Assembly (NCBI RefSeq): GCF_902497555.1
Contig: NZ_CABVGP010000004.1
Location: 62,001-126,000, forward strand
DNA: 64,000 nt
Direction: 5' to 3'
Origin: Amycolatopsis camponoti
GTDB lineage: Bacteria > Actinomycetota > Actinomycetes > Mycobacteriales > Pseudonocardiaceae
The position numbers and the translations under genes were made by a program. Below the pieces are notes generated by a model. The model had not been told where the DNA came from. It saw nothing but the letters and a program-made list of their open reading frames with translations, and searched no databases. How positions within the stretch are numbered: the stretch's first letter is position 1; every line of letters begins with the position of its first letter. Shown here piece after piece: positions 25,025 through 33,716 of this stretch.

Positions 25025-25945
25025 GTGTCCGAGCAGCAGACCACCTCCAGTGGCACCGTCCAGTCCGTCACCGGCACCGCCAAGGTGAAGCGCGGCATGG
25101 CCGAGATGCTCAAGGGCGGCGTGATCATGGACGTGGTCACCGCCGAGCAGGCCAAGATCGCCGAAGACGCCGGCGCGGTCGCGGTGATGGCGCTGGAGCG
25201 CGTGCCCGCCGACATCCGCGCCCAGGGCGGCGTGGCGCGGATGAGCGACCCCGACCTGATCGACGGCATCATCGAAGCCGTCTCGATCCCGGTGATGGCG
25301 AAGGCCCGCATCGGCCACTTCGTCGAGGCGCAGGTGCTGCAGTCCCTCGGGGTCGACTACGTGGACGAGTCCGAGGTGCTCACCCCGGCCGACTACGCCA
25401 ACCACATCGACAAGTGGGCGTTCACCGTCCCCTTCGTCTGCGGCGCGACCAACCTCGGCGAGGCCCTGCGCCGCATCACCGAGGGCGCGGCGATGATCCG
25501 CTCCAAGGGCGAGGCCGGCACCGGTGACGTCTCCAACGCCACCACGCACATGCGGCAGATCCGCGGCGAGATCCGGAAGCTGACTTCGCTGCCCGAGGAC
25601 GAGCTGTTCGTCGCGGCCAAGGAACTGCAGGCGCCGTACGAGCTGGTTCGCGAGGTGGCGCAGGCCGGCAAGCTGCCGGTGGTGCTGTTCACGGCAGGTG
25701 GCATCGCCACCCCGGCCGACGCGGCGATGATGATGCAGCTCGGCGCCGAGGGCGTGTTCGTCGGCTCCGGCATCTTCAAGTCCGGCAACCCGGCCCAGCG
25801 CGCGGCGGCGATCGTCAAGGCGACGACGTTCCACGACGACCCCGACGTCCTCGCGAAGATCTCGCGCGGCTTGGGCGAGGCCATGGTCGGCATCAACGTC
25901 GAGGAGCTCCCGGAGCCGCACCGCCTCGCCGAGCGCGGCTGGTAA
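25025..25945 (+). CDS. pdxS: Pyridoxal 5'-phosphate synthase, PdxS subunit
   Basis: 306 residues, a TIM barrel. [12 protein letters not shown], the catalytic lysine in [19 protein letters not shown], the second lysine region [10 protein letters not shown], and the phosphate site [11 protein letters not shown]. It condenses ribose 5-phosphate, glyceraldehyde 3-phosphate and ammonia to pyridoxal phosphate. The ammonia comes from PdxT, whose gene lies 6.2 kb downstream at 32167, separated here by an accessory island. Start GTG 25025 after GGAAAGG. Confidence 0.98.
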   Translation: MSEQQTTSSGTVQSVTGTAKVKRGMAEMLKGGVIMDVVTAEQAKIAEDAGAVAVMALERVPADIRAQGGVARMSDPDLIDGIIEAVSIPVMAKARIGHFVEAQVLQSLGVDYVDESEVLTPADYANHIDKWAFTVPFVCGATNLGEALRRITEGAAMIRSKGEAGTGDVSNATTHMRQIRGEIRKLTSLPEDELFVAAKELQAPYELVREVAQAGKLPVVLFTAGGIATPADAAMMMQLGAEGVFVGSGIFKSGNPAQRAAAIVKATTFHDDPDVLAKISRGLGEAMVGINVEELPEPHRLAERGW

Positions 25946-25957
25946 CGCCACCTCGGT

Positions 25958-25997
25958 CGCACTGGAGAGGCGCCGTTCACGGGGCCTCTCCAGTGCG
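25958..25997. terminator. Terminator between pdxS and the convergent DUF2235 gene
   Basis: A perfect 14-bp stem pairs 25958-25971 with 25984-25997 around a 12-base loop. It can serve both converging genes. Confidence 0.88.
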
Positions 25998-26009
25998 CCG
26001 GGATGCGGT

Positions 26010-27047
26010 CTACACCGTCATGGTGTGGTGCGCCGCGAGGTAGGTGACGAGGTTGCCGGGCCGATACGGCGGCTGCTTGTTCTTGTGGCGGTCCACCGCG
26101 GTGGACGCGGCGAACTCGGACCGCGGATCCACCGTGCCGATGGGGCGAACCATCGAGCCGAACAAGCCGAAGAACCCGGTGAGCGAATCGTGCAGGTCGC
26201 CGAGGGGTTTGCCGGGGTACAAGCCGGTGAGGGCACCCGGTTCGAAGGCGAGGCCGCAGTGGTGCGCCCGGTCGGTCATCCAGCGCAGGGCGAGGTCGGA
26301 GAGGTCGGACACCGGATGCCCGCCGCCGACGTCGGAGTGATCCCCGGCGAACCAGACTTGTTCGCGCTCCTGGTCGGCCTCCGACGGCTTCCAGACCGCC
26401 GGTGCGAACGACGGCCGGTGCTCGTCCACGGCCAGGGCCTGGAAGGCCGACTGCACGATCGAGGACAGTTGCGTGTCGTGGAACTGCCACCGCCGGTTCA
26501 GCAGGTTGAGCAGGCGGCCGCCGCTGAGCGGGATGCCCAGCGCGCCGACGGTGTCCCAGACCCCGATGAACCGGATGGGGGTCCGGTCTTCGTGGGCGTG
26601 TTCCCGGCGGAACTTCTTGGGCTCCGGGCTCTCCGGGGTGGTCGAAGGGTCCCGGTCGCGATAAAGCCGGTAGGCCTCTTTGATGAGGCCCACGTTCTCG
26701 AGGCGCAGGACGCCGCAGTTCCGGATGAATCCCACGGTACTGCGAGCGGTGAACGCGCCGCGGCTGAAGCCGAAGAAGAAGAGTTCGTCGCCGGGTTCGT
26801 AGTTTCTCACGACGAACTCGTAGGCATCCCGTACCTTGGCCGAGAGGCCCGCGCCGAACGCGCCACCGGTGAGGTGGTCCCACAGGTTCGTCCCGGTGCC
26901 GACGCCGTCGCCGTGGTAGGCGATCTGGCGTGTGCCAACGGAGTCCGCCGCGGCGACGGCGTTCTTGACCTTCGCCACGTTCGTGGGATTCGGCTGGCCG
27001 AGTTTGTTCCAGGTGCCGTCGCAGCAGATCACCAGACGTTTCGTCAT
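26010..27047 (-). CDS. DUF2235 (Tle1-like) alpha/beta hydrolase
   Basis: 345 residues from ATG 27047, with GGGAGGAAAC in front. Starts with [11 protein letters not shown], has Y-H-G-D-G-V-G-T-G, the nucleophile elbow F-G-F-S95-R-G-A-F-T-A-R, and a late D-V-G-G-G-H. This family contains the Tle1 phospholipase A effectors of type VI secretion and many uncharacterised cytoplasmic hydrolases. No secretion signal or T6SS genes are seen, so function as a toxin is unproven. It is divergent from a holin gene 180 bp away. Confidence 0.88.
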   Translation of the reverse strand: MTKRLVICCDGTWNKLGQPNPTNVAKVKNAVAAADSVGTRQIAYHGDGVGTGTNLWDHLTGGAFGAGLSAKVRDAYEFVVRNYEPGDELFFFGFSRGAFTARSTVGFIRNCGVLRLENVGLIKEAYRLYRDRDPSTTPESPEPKKFRREHAHEDRTPIRFIGVWDTVGALGIPLSGGRLLNLLNRRWQFHDTQLSSIVQSAFQALAVDEHRPSFAPAVWKPSEADQEREQVWFAGDHSDVGGGHPVSDLSDLALRWMTDRAHHCGLAFEPGALTGLYPGKPLGDLHDSLTGFFGLFGSMVRPIGTVDPRSEFAASTAVDRHKNKQPPYRPGNLVTYLAAHHTMTV

Positions 27048-27230
27048 GTTTCCTCCCGGCGCCGGATCATCTTGAGTCGCACCTGGACAGTGGGTGTCGC
27101 GCGCGGGAAAATACAAAACCCGCCATGGTTTCCCGATTTCCGGATCGACGTTCGCGCGGTGATTTCTCCTCGCCGGGGAAGTCCGTATCACGGCCGCCGG
27201 CGGGCGCTCCGTCCTGGCGGAGGTGTCATC

Positions 27231-27512
27231 ATGTGGACTGTCGGATTTTGGAAAGACGCGTTCGAACGTTCGGTCCGGACCGCCGCACAGGCGGGGGCGT
27301 CGATGTTCGTCGCGGCCGGGTCGGGGCTGCTCGACATGCACTGGCTCACGTTCTTCTCCACCGTGGGCACGGCGACGGTGCTGTCGCTGCTGATGTCGAT
27401 CGGCGGCGTGATCAAGACTCCGGACGGGACCGCGGCCCTGTACCCGAAGAACAAGAGCGACGAGAAGCCGCCGGCGGCCGACGCGGTTCCGGCGACGTCG
27501 TCGAGTTCGTGA
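27231..27512 (+). CDS. Phage-type holin
   Basis: 93 residues from ATG 27231 after GGAGGTG. Layout of the actinobacterial r1t-type holins: short N-terminal amphipathic part [16 protein letters not shown], two membrane helices (about 20-37 and 42-60), and a charged, low-complexity tail. Holins make membrane holes for release of endolysins; in chromosomes they occur as phage remnants or as parts of secretion systems. No endolysin is nearby. The last 100 bp overlap a remnant on the opposite strand. Confidence 0.8.
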   Translation: MWTVGFWKDAFERSVRTAAQAGASMFVAAGSGLLDMHWLTFFSTVGTATVLSLLMSIGGVIKTPDGTAALYPKNKSDEKPPAADAVPATSSSS

Positions 27513-28120
27513 CGCCGGGCAGGCGAGCCCGCCAGAACTCCGACCCGGGGAACCGGCGCTCCCAGCCGTAGATCTCCGAATAGCGGGCGAAGTAGTCGGC
27601 CGCCATGCCGTCGACCAGCGCGAGGTAGTGCGCTCGGTCGCCATCGGTCAAGGCGTCCGCCGCGGCCGTCGCCATGCGCAACGCGCAAGTCACCCCACCG
27701 GACGAAAGCGGATCCGTCGCGAAGGCGGCGTCCCCGACCGCCAGCCAGCCCGGTCCGGCCGCGCCGGGCCGCAGCCGATGGCCGGCGGCGGTGACCACCC
27801 GGACGGGGCTCCCCGCCCGGCCGCGGACGAACTGCCGGACGTGGGTCGTGGCCGCCAGCGCCGCGAGCCGGCCGGCGGCCCCGTCGGGCGTCTCGATCGG
27901 CCCGTACCTCGCGGGGTCGAGGAGAAGCTCCCCGGCCTCGATCCCGGGGCGGAGCGCCCCGCCGACGCAGTTTTCCAGCGCGGCCTTGTCCATGCCGTCG
28001 GGCGTGAAATGCTTGGACACCGGTGGTCCGTCCACCCACGCCGCGTTCCAGGACCCGTCCGTTTTCCCGGCCGTCACCCAGTCCCGCACCCGCTGTTTCT
28101 GGGTCGGGTCAGTGGCAGGT
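27412..28120 (-). pseudogene. C-terminal remnant of an FAD-dependent oxidoreductase
   Basis: The minus strand reads a flavoprotein C-terminal half: W-V-T-A-G-K-T-D-G-S-W-N-A-A-W-V-D-G, then the FAD ribityl box G-W-L-A-V-G-D-A-A-F-A-T-D-P-L-S-S-G-G-V and Y-G-W-E-R-R-F-P at the end. This resembles the halogenase/LodB-like group. The N-terminal half with the G-x-G-x-x-G FAD motif is missing; upstream DNA instead carries a sigma-factor piece in the other orientation. The reading frame also runs about 39 codons past the family end into the holin gene. Probably non-functional. Confidence 0.6.
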
Positions 28121-28155
28121 CCAGCGCGCCGCCCCGGCCGGACGCGAGCCGCGGC

Positions 28156-28620
28156 ATGTGCTTCTCCCCGGCGAACTGCTCGACGAACTTGAGTATCGTC
28201 GGCGCGAGCGTGTGGCTCAGGCTCGTCGAAGGCCTGCCGTCGGTGCGTGAGCCGGCGGCGCTGCCGGGCTGGGTGGCGACCGTCACCCGCCGGGAATGCC
28301 TGCGGTTCCTGCGGGAGCAGCAGCGGACGCAGCTCGTGCCCGACGACGGCGGGCTCGCCGACGAGGCAGCTCCGGATGCCGATGCCGAGCTGCTGAAGCA
28401 GGAGCGGTTCATCGCGCTGCGCCAAGCGTTCGCCGAGCTGCCGTCCCGCTGCCGGGAGCTGCTGACCCTCCTGTTCCACGATCCGCGGCTGCCCTACGCC
28501 GAGATTTCGGAGAGACTGGACATGCCGGTCGGGGGGATCGGCCCGTCCCGCTCGCGGTGCATCGCCGCGCTCCGCCGCAGCCGGGCATTGGCGTCGTTCG
28601 TCGGTGCCGAGGAAGCGTGA
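28156..28620 (+). CDS. Sigma-70 family factor, truncated at the N-terminus
   Basis: From the first in-frame ATG (28156) 154 residues. V-W-L-R-L-V-E-G-L..R-E-P-A-A-L-P-G-W-V-A-T-V-T-R-R-E-C-L-R is the end of region 2 and linker; region 4 is intact with L-P-S-R-C-R-E-L-L, L-P-Y-A-E-I-S-E-R-L-D-M-P-V-G-G-I-G-P-S-R-S-R-C. Most of region 2, needed for core binding and -10 recognition, is absent; no piece of it is seen in another frame upstream. It faces the truncated flavoprotein, so one rearrangement probably removed both 5' ends. May be inactive although the gene after it looks intact. Confidence 0.6.
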   Translation: MCFSPANCSTNLSIVGASVWLRLVEGLPSVREPAALPGWVATVTRRECLRFLREQQRTQLVPDDGGLADEAAPDADAELLKQERFIALRQAFAELPSRCRELLTLLFHDPRLPYAEISERLDMPVGGIGPSRSRCIAALRRSRALASFVGAEEA

Positions 28621-28625
28621 AGGCC

Positions 28626-29081
28626 ATGGCGGATCACTGGAGGGGCGAGGAAGAGCTGCTCGCCGAGCTGGGCGAGGCGGTCCGTTCCGCGCGGGAGGTG
28701 CCTGCCCGGTTCGTCGAGGCGGGCAAGGCCGCGTTCTCGTGGCGCGATCTCGACGCCGAATTCGCCACTCTTTCCTACGACTCCGTCGCCGCCGCGGGGC
28801 CGACGGGGGTGCGCGCCGACGCGGCACCCTTGCGAGCGCTCACCTTTTCCGGCCGCGACTTCACGATCGAGCTCGAGGTCGGCTCCGGCGATCTGCACGG
28901 ACAGGTCGTCCCCGCGCAGCCGGGCGAGCTCGACGTCGAAACCCGGGACGGGACCGTCCTGACCGTGCCGGTCGACGACGTCGGCTGGTTCGCCGTCCGG
29001 CCCAAGCCGGCGGGACGGTTCCGGCTGCGCCTGCGCACCGGGTCGGGACACGTCGTGCTCACGGACTGGACGACGGTCTAG
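28626..29081 (+). CDS. Hypothetical protein downstream of the sigma factor
   Basis: 151 residues from ATG 28626 (GTG 28617 in the same frame overlaps the sigma stop). N-terminal amphipathic helix with E-E-E-L-L-A-E-L-G-E-A-V-R, then W-R-D-L-D-A-E-F-A-T-L-S-Y-D, and a beta-rich C-terminal half with G-S-G-D-L-H-G-Q-V-V-P and W-F-A-V-R-P. Proteins of this outline commonly follow ECF-type sigma genes in actinobacteria, so a regulatory partner role is possible. No DNA-binding or membrane segment. Confidence 0.7.
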   Translation: MADHWRGEEELLAELGEAVRSAREVPARFVEAGKAAFSWRDLDAEFATLSYDSVAAAGPTGVRADAAPLRALTFSGRDFTIELEVGSGDLHGQVVPAQPGELDVETRDGTVLTVPVDDVGWFAVRPKPAGRFRLRLRTGSGHVVLTDWTTV

Positions 29082-29162
29082 CCGTTCCGCCACGTATCAC
29101 GGCAGCGGTTCCTCCCACCGTTCGACAACGGCGTGAACAGTGCCGGAAACGGAGGAGGAAAC

Positions 29163-30251
29163 GTGACTGTGGAAGAGAAGAAGCACCCGGCCGAGGGGGA
29201 GAAGCGGAAAGACCGCGGGGATTGTTCCGGCTGTGGCGGCGGATGCGAGGAGCCGACCCCGGGCGAATGCGGCGGCCCCGCACCGGTTCCCTGGCTGCCC
29301 TACGACCGGGCGCAGTACTTCTACGAGGGCCGGGTGTTCGCCCTCGACCGGTTCGACCAGGGCCGGCTGGAGATCAGGATCACTTATCAGCACGCGCTCA
29401 GCCTGGTCGGCAGGCAGCAGGGGCCGCTGCTGTACACGGTGACCCTGCTGCCCGGTGAATCGGTGGAGGTTTCCGAATTCGACCGGTATCGCCGGGTGCG
29501 AGCCGCGGAGCAGCGGCTGTCGGTGCATTCGTCGTTCCGGCAGACGATGAGCGCGCTGTCCGAGACCAGCAGGTTCTCGTCGGCCTCGGCGTACACGAAC
29601 AGCCTGGTGGACATCCGCACGCGGGCCGACACGTCGGTCTCCGCGGGCGGTGGGCTCGCCGGCTTCTTCGGCGCACCTCAGGTACGCGGTGAATTCGGGG
29701 TCGCCACCGAGACGACCGTCGCCAGTGGTGCGTCGGTGCGGACGGCGAGTTCCCAGTTCACCCAGAACGCGATCACCGCGGCCCAGTCCACCGAGGCGGA
29801 GCGGTCGGTCGTGGTCTCCACCTTCGACGAAGCCGACAACCAGACCACGACGCGCCGGACCCTCCGCAACGAGAACCCCTGCTACGCGGTCACTTACTAC
29901 GTGCGGCGGGTCCTCGAGGTGTACTCCGCGTCGAGCCGGGTCGAGTCGATCGAGTGGCGCATCGGCGACACGCCGTGGCGGTCCATCGAGGACAGGGCGG
30001 CGGAAGTCGAGCGCGCGATGAAGGGCCTCGGCGACGTCCTGCCGCGGCCGTTCGAGGAGGCCACGGACGCCCGGCAGGTGACCCTCCCGACGGACGGCCT
30101 GCTGTACGAGGCGGAACTGGCTCACTGCTCCTCGTGCGATCCGATGCGCGAGGCGCGACTGCGGATCGAGACGGAGGAGGCCCGGATCCGGAACCGCAGG
30201 GCCTGCCTGGAGGCGGAACTGCTGACGCATCCGGCGCAGGAGCCCGCCTGA
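29163..30251 (+). CDS. Unrecognised cysteine-containing protein
   Basis: 362 residues from GTG 29163, with GGAGGAAAC directly ahead. The N-terminal 45 residues are charged and hold C-S-G-C-G-G-G-C and a further cysteine. The core has L-L-Y-T-V-T-L-L-P-G-E-S-V-E-V, a long Ser/Thr/Ala-rich segment (about 120-205) without strong hydrophobicity, then Y-Y-V-R-R-V-L-E-V-Y and W-R-I-G-D-T-P-W. The C-terminus has H-C-S-S-C-D and a charged helix. The cysteine pairs suggest metal binding. No signal peptide, no membrane helix. I do not know the family. It is last in the accessory island. Confidence 0.75.
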   Translation: MTVEEKKHPAEGEKRKDRGDCSGCGGGCEEPTPGECGGPAPVPWLPYDRAQYFYEGRVFALDRFDQGRLEIRITYQHALSLVGRQQGPLLYTVTLLPGESVEVSEFDRYRRVRAAEQRLSVHSSFRQTMSALSETSRFSSASAYTNSLVDIRTRADTSVSAGGGLAGFFGAPQVRGEFGVATETTVASGASVRTASSQFTQNAITAAQSTEAERSVVVSTFDEADNQTTTRRTLRNENPCYAVTYYVRRVLEVYSASSRVESIEWRIGDTPWRSIEDRAAEVERAMKGLGDVLPRPFEEATDARQVTLPTDGLLYEAELAHCSSCDPMREARLRIETEEARIRNRRACLEAELLTHPAQEPA

Positions 30252-30291
30252 CGGTCCGGCCGGGTGGTCGCGGGTGGCGGGCGGCCCGGAG

Positions 30292-30855
30292 CTAGATGTA
30301 CTCGGAGATCTCGACGCCGTAGGTACCCGGCTCGAGGGCTTCGAAGATGTGCGGGACGTCGCCCGGGTAGGAGATGTAGTCGCCGGGGTTCAGCTCCTCC
30401 GGCGCCTCCAGGACGCCCACCCGGGCGCGTCCCGCGCACAGGACGATGTGCTCCATCACGCCGGTCATGTGCGGGTCGGACCGTCGCGGCGTGCCGGGTT
30501 CCGCCCGGATGAGGTACATGTCCCGCCGCGCGGACGGGGGACAGGCCGACAGCAGCGTGCACGCGTAGTCGGCGTGCTCGGCGAAGACGGTCGGGCCCTT
30601 GCCGGCCCGGATGACGCGGACCTTCGGCCGCTCCGGCTCCACCAGCCGGGAGAACGGCACGTCGAGGGCGACGCCGAGCGCCCACAGCGTCTCGACGCTG
30701 GGGTTGCCGGTGCCGGACTCGAGCTGGGACAGCGTCGACTTGGCCAGGCCCGCGCGGCGCGCGACCTCCGTCAGGGACAAGCCCGCGCGGGTGCGTTCCC
30801 GGCGCAGGGACGCCGCGATGATCTCCAGCGGCGCGCCCGTCGTTTCCTGCGACAT
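30292..30855 (-). CDS. XRE-cupin transcriptional regulator
   Basis: 187 residues. Helix-turn-helix at about 12-66: L-R-R-E-R-T-R-A-G-L-S-L-T-E-V-A-R-R-A-G-L-A-K-S-T-L-S-Q-L (given in part), then a cupin domain at about 105-185 with G-D-Y-I-S-Y-P-G-D-V-P-H. Regulators of this kind sense small ligands and often control a divergent transporter. The intergenic region to azlC contains three similar palindromes, consistent with that. Start ATG 30855. Confidence 0.93.
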   Translation of the reverse strand: MSQETTGAPLEIIAASLRRERTRAGLSLTEVARRAGLAKSTLSQLESGTGNPSVETLWALGVALDVPFSRLVEPERPKVRVIRAGKGPTVFAEHADYACTLLSACPPSARRDMYLIRAEPGTPRRSDPHMTGVMEHIVLCAGRARVGVLEAPEELNPGDYISYPGDVPHIFEALEPGTYGVEISEYI

Positions 30856-30879
30856 AGCCGTTCGCTCCATCGGTCGTTC

Positions 30880-30944
30880 TGTTCGCCTTGACGAACACGG
30901 GTGCCTGTGTTCACCATAGAACACATGCGTTCGATATGGCGAAC
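30880..30944. promoter_or_regulatory. Three palindromic operator sites of the XRE-cupin/azlC intergenic region
   Basis: TGTTC-N8-GAACA at 30880-30897, GTGTTC-N6-GAACAC at 30907-30924 (ending directly before the azlC ATG), and GTTC-N8-GAAC at 30929-30944. The common half site is GTTC/GAAC. Confidence 0.6.
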
Positions 30945-31617
30945 ACTCGATCGGGGCCTCGCCCGCGACATCGGCCTGGTCTGCCTGGCCGATTGTCTCG
31001 TGGGGGTCTCCTACGGTGCCATCGCGGTGAGCTCGGGCTTCCCGTTCTGGCTGCCGATGCTGATGTCGTTGCTGGTCTTCGCCGGCGCGTCGCAGTTCAT
31101 GTTCATCGGGATCGTCGCCGCGGGCGGCAACCCGTTCGCGGCGGTGCTGGCCGGGCTGCTGGCCAACGCGCGGCACCTGCCGTTCGGCTTCGCGATCGGC
31201 GACGTCCTGGGCAAGCGGTGGCCCGCCCGGCTGGCCGGCAGCCACCTGATGATCGACGAGTCGGTGGCGTTCGCGCTGGCCCAGCGCGAGGCCGGCCGCC
31301 GCCGCGCGGCGTACTGGGCGTGCGGGATCGGGCTGTTCGCCTGCTGGAACGTCGGCGTGGTCGCCGGCGCGTTCGCGGGGACGGCGATCAGCGACACCGA
31401 CGTGTTCGGCCTCGACGCGGCGTTCCCGGCGGTGCTGCTGGCCCTGGTGCTGCCGTCCCTGCGTGACCGGTCCGCCCGGCTGCCGGTGCTGGTGGGGGTG
31501 GTGGTCGCCCTGGCCGCGACGCCGTTCCTGCCCGCCGGGCTCCCGGTGCTGCTGGCGCTGGCGGGCGTCGTCGTGGGTGTCCTGGCGAAGGAACCCGAAC
31601 TGGCGGAGGTGCGCTGA
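30925..31617 (+). CDS. azlC: AzlC-type branched-chain amino acid exporter, large subunit
   Basis: 230 residues from ATG 30925 (GTG 30901 is possible but lies within the operator). About five to six membrane segments with the AzlC signature: G-V-S-Y-G-A-I-A, F-A-G-A-S-Q-F-M-F-I-G, N-A-R-H-L-P-F-G and a D-E-S-V-A-F-A loop. With AzlD it exports branched-chain amino acids or analogues across the plasma membrane. It is divergent from the XRE-cupin regulator and shares one base with azlD. Confidence 0.93.
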   Translation: MRSIWRTLDRGLARDIGLVCLADCLVGVSYGAIAVSSGFPFWLPMLMSLLVFAGASQFMFIGIVAAGGNPFAAVLAGLLANARHLPFGFAIGDVLGKRWPARLAGSHLMIDESVAFALAQREAGRRRAAYWACGIGLFACWNVGVVAGAFAGTAISDTDVFGLDAAFPAVLLALVLPSLRDRSARLPVLVGVVVALAATPFLPAGLPVLLALAGVVVGVLAKEPELAEVR

Positions 31618-31937
31618 TGGACGGGGTGGAGCTGCTGGTCGGCACGGCGGTGCTGGCGCTGGGAACGTTCGCGTTCCGGTTCGCCGGCCCGGTGCTGCGC
31701 AGCCGGGTGAAGCTGTCCCCGCGCGCGGAAAAGCTGATGGCGCTGGCGGCGGTGGTGCTACTGGCGGCGCTGGTGGCGGTGAGCGCGTTGACGGAGGGCC
31801 ACGGGTTCGCCGGGTTCGCGCGGCCGGCGGGGGTGCTGGTCGCGGGGGTGCTGGCGTGGCGGAAGGCACCGTTCGTGCTGGTGGTGGTGGCCGCGGCGGC
31901 GACAGCTGCGCTGCTGAGGCTGGCTGGGGTGCCCTGA
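31617..31937 (+). CDS. azlD: AzlD-type branched-chain amino acid exporter, small subunit
   Basis: 106 residues with three to four membrane segments. F-A-F-R-F-A-G-P-V-L-R near residue 19 and the R-K-A-P-F-V loop near 81 are typical of AzlD. Partner of AzlC; the ATG 31617 shares its A with the azlC stop. Confidence 0.93.
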   Translation: MDGVELLVGTAVLALGTFAFRFAGPVLRSRVKLSPRAEKLMALAAVVLLAALVAVSALTEGHGFAGFARPAGVLVAGVLAWRKAPFVLVVVAAAATAALLRLAGVP

Positions 31938-31973
31938 CGGCTCGGCTCCGGACCGCGCTGACGTGCACAAGAA

Positions 31974-32074
31974 GGCATCACGCGTGACCCGGCGGGCATC
32001 ACCTGTGATCGGACGGGCATCACTCGTGTTTGAGGGGGCATCGCGGTGATGCCCCCTCGATCACGAGTGATGCC
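31974..32074. repeat. Array of GGCATCAC repeats ending in a large hairpin (probable terminator of azlCD)
   Basis: GGCATCAC units occur at about 31975, 31995 and 32016. The last forms a large hairpin: 32016-32028 pairs with 32062-32074 (13 bp) and 32032-32042 with 32048-32058 (11 bp), separated by a three-base internal loop, around GCGGT. It lies between azlD and pdxT. Confidence 0.8.
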
Positions 32075-32166
32075 TCTCGGCACACGGGTGCTGACCGGGG
32101 CTGACCTGCCGGGACGGCGGCGGGGGAGTGCGTCTAGGCTGGTGGGAAGGTCTTTCGGGAGGTCGG

Positions 32167-32787
32167 GTGTCGTCGGAGCCGGTCATCGGTGTGCTCGCCA
32201 TGCAGGGTGCCGTGCGCGAGCACGTCGCCATGCTGGCCGAAGCCGGCGCGCGGGCCGTGCCGGTGCGGCGCGCCGCCGAGCTGTCCGAAGTGGACGGTCT
32301 GGTGCTGCCCGGTGGCGAATCGACCGCGATGTCGAAGCTGCTCGAGACGTTCGAGCTGCTGGAACCGCTCAGAGCGCGGATCGCCGGGGGCATGCCCGCC
32401 TTCGGCTCGTGCGCCGGGATGATCCTGCTCGCGCGGCAGACCCTCGACGGGCGGCCGGACCAGCAGCAGCTCGGCGGGCTCGACGTCGTCGTCCGGCGCA
32501 ACGCCTTCGGCAGGCAGGTCGACTCCTTCGAGGCGGACCTCGACTTCGCCGAGGTGGACGACGGGCCGGTGCACGCGGTGTTCATCCGGGCCCCGTGGGT
32601 CGAGAAGGCCGGTGACGGCGTCGAGGTGCTGGCCACGGTCAGCGGCGTGCCCGGCGGGGAAGACGACACCGCTAGGATCGTCGCGGTCCGGCAGGGGGCG
32701 GTGCTGGCGACCGCGTTCCACCCGGAACTGACGCCCGACGTGCGGGTGCACCGGTTGTTCGTCGACCTCGTGCGACAGGCTGCTTGA
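32167..32787 (+). CDS. pdxT: Pyridoxal 5'-phosphate synthase glutaminase subunit PdxT
   Basis: 206 residues, class I glutaminase fold. Catalytic triad: Cys82 in A-F-G-S-C-A-G-M, His185 and Glu187 in [15 protein letters not shown] matches the oxyanion loop of PdxT. It hydrolyses glutamine and channels ammonia into PdxS. Start GTG 32167 with GGGAGG about five bases ahead. It is followed 41 bp later by yebC, as in mycobacteria. Confidence 0.97.
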   Translation: MSSEPVIGVLAMQGAVREHVAMLAEAGARAVPVRRAAELSEVDGLVLPGGESTAMSKLLETFELLEPLRARIAGGMPAFGSCAGMILLARQTLDGRPDQQQLGGLDVVVRRNAFGRQVDSFEADLDFAEVDDGPVHAVFIRAPWVEKAGDGVEVLATVSGVPGGEDDTARIVAVRQGAVLATAFHPELTPDVRVHRLFVDLVRQAA

Positions 32788-32828
32788 GACGCGGTGCCCG
32801 GCCGGGGTACGGAACAGATGGAGGAGAG

Positions 32829-33584
32829 ATGAGCGGCCACTCCAAGTGGGCCACCACGAAGCACAAGAAGGCCAACCTCGACGCGAAGCGCGGCAAGCTC
32901 TTCGCGCGGTTGATCAAGAACATCGAGGTGGCCGCGCGGACGGGCACCGGTGGTGGCGACCCGGATGGCAACCCCACGCTCTACGACGCCATCCAGAAGG
33001 CGAAGAAGAACTCCGTCCCGCAGGACAACATCGAGCGGGCCCGCAAGCGCGGCGCCGGTGAAGAGGCGGGCGGCGCCGACTGGCAGAACATCACGTACGA
33101 GGGCTACGGCCCCAACGGCGTGGCGGTGCTGATCGAGTGCCTCACCGACAACAAGAACCGCGCCGCGATGGAGGTCCGCACCGCGCTCACGCGCAACAAC
33201 GGCTCCCTCGCCGACCCGGGGTCGGTCGCCTACATGTTCACCCGCAAGGGCGTCGTGATCATGCCGAAGGGTGACGCCAGCGAGGACGACGTCCTCATGG
33301 CGGTCCTCGACGCGGGCGCCGAAGAGGTCAACGACCTCGACGAGAGCTTCGAGATCGTCTCGGAGGGCGGCGACCTGGTGCCGGTGCGCAAGGCGCTGCA
33401 GGAGGCCGGGTTCGAGTACGAGTCGGCGGAGCTGACGTTCCTCCCGTCGGTCAGCGTCCCCCTGGACGCGGACGGCGCGAAGAAGGTCTTCAAGCTGATC
33501 GACGCCCTCGAAGACTGCGACGACGTCCAGAACGTCTACGCGAACTTCGACGTTTCGGACGAGGTGCTCGCCGAAGTCGGCTGA
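32829..33584 (+). CDS. yebC: YebC/PmpR-family protein
   Basis: 251 residues, typical length. [14 protein letters not shown] at the N-terminus, [10 protein letters not shown] near 98 and [12 protein letters not shown] near the end. Family members act as DNA-binding regulators (PmpR) or as helpers of translation at difficult proline-rich stretches. Start ATG 32829 after GGAGGAG. Follows pdxT and precedes the ruv cluster, with two extra genes in between. Confidence 0.97.
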   Translation: MSGHSKWATTKHKKANLDAKRGKLFARLIKNIEVAARTGTGGGDPDGNPTLYDAIQKAKKNSVPQDNIERARKRGAGEEAGGADWQNITYEGYGPNGVAVLIECLTDNKNRAAMEVRTALTRNNGSLADPGSVAYMFTRKGVVIMPKGDASEDDVLMAVLDAGAEEVNDLDESFEIVSEGGDLVPVRKALQEAGFEYESAELTFLPSVSVPLDADGAKKVFKLIDALEDCDDVQNVYANFDVSDEVLAEVG

Positions 33585-33600
33585 CGCCGGGTTCGGATTC

Positions 33601-33646
33601 GCGCGAAGGCCGCCAGGGGGCATGGTCCCCGTGGCGGCCTTCGCGC
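33601..33646 (+). terminator. Terminator after yebC
   Basis: Arms 33601-33619 and 33627-33646 pair almost completely (one bulged G) around a seven-base loop. Confidence 0.85.
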
Positions 33647-33716
33647 TGTCCGGCCGCGGCGAACGTCCGCGCTCGCCGAAGTCGGTCGAGTTTTCCCCGT
33701 CACCGCAACGCTTTCG

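Noticed and set aside
28100..28230. Minus-strand frame with A-P-T-I-L-K-F-V-E-Q-F similar in feel to phospholipase C/phosphatase C-termini
   Set aside because: Only about 35 residues, at the rearrangement junction and opposite the sigma-factor piece; not enough to claim a gene remnant.
31974..32074. CRISPR-like array
   Set aside because: The units are palindromic, only 20 bp apart and too few and too short, with no cas genes near.
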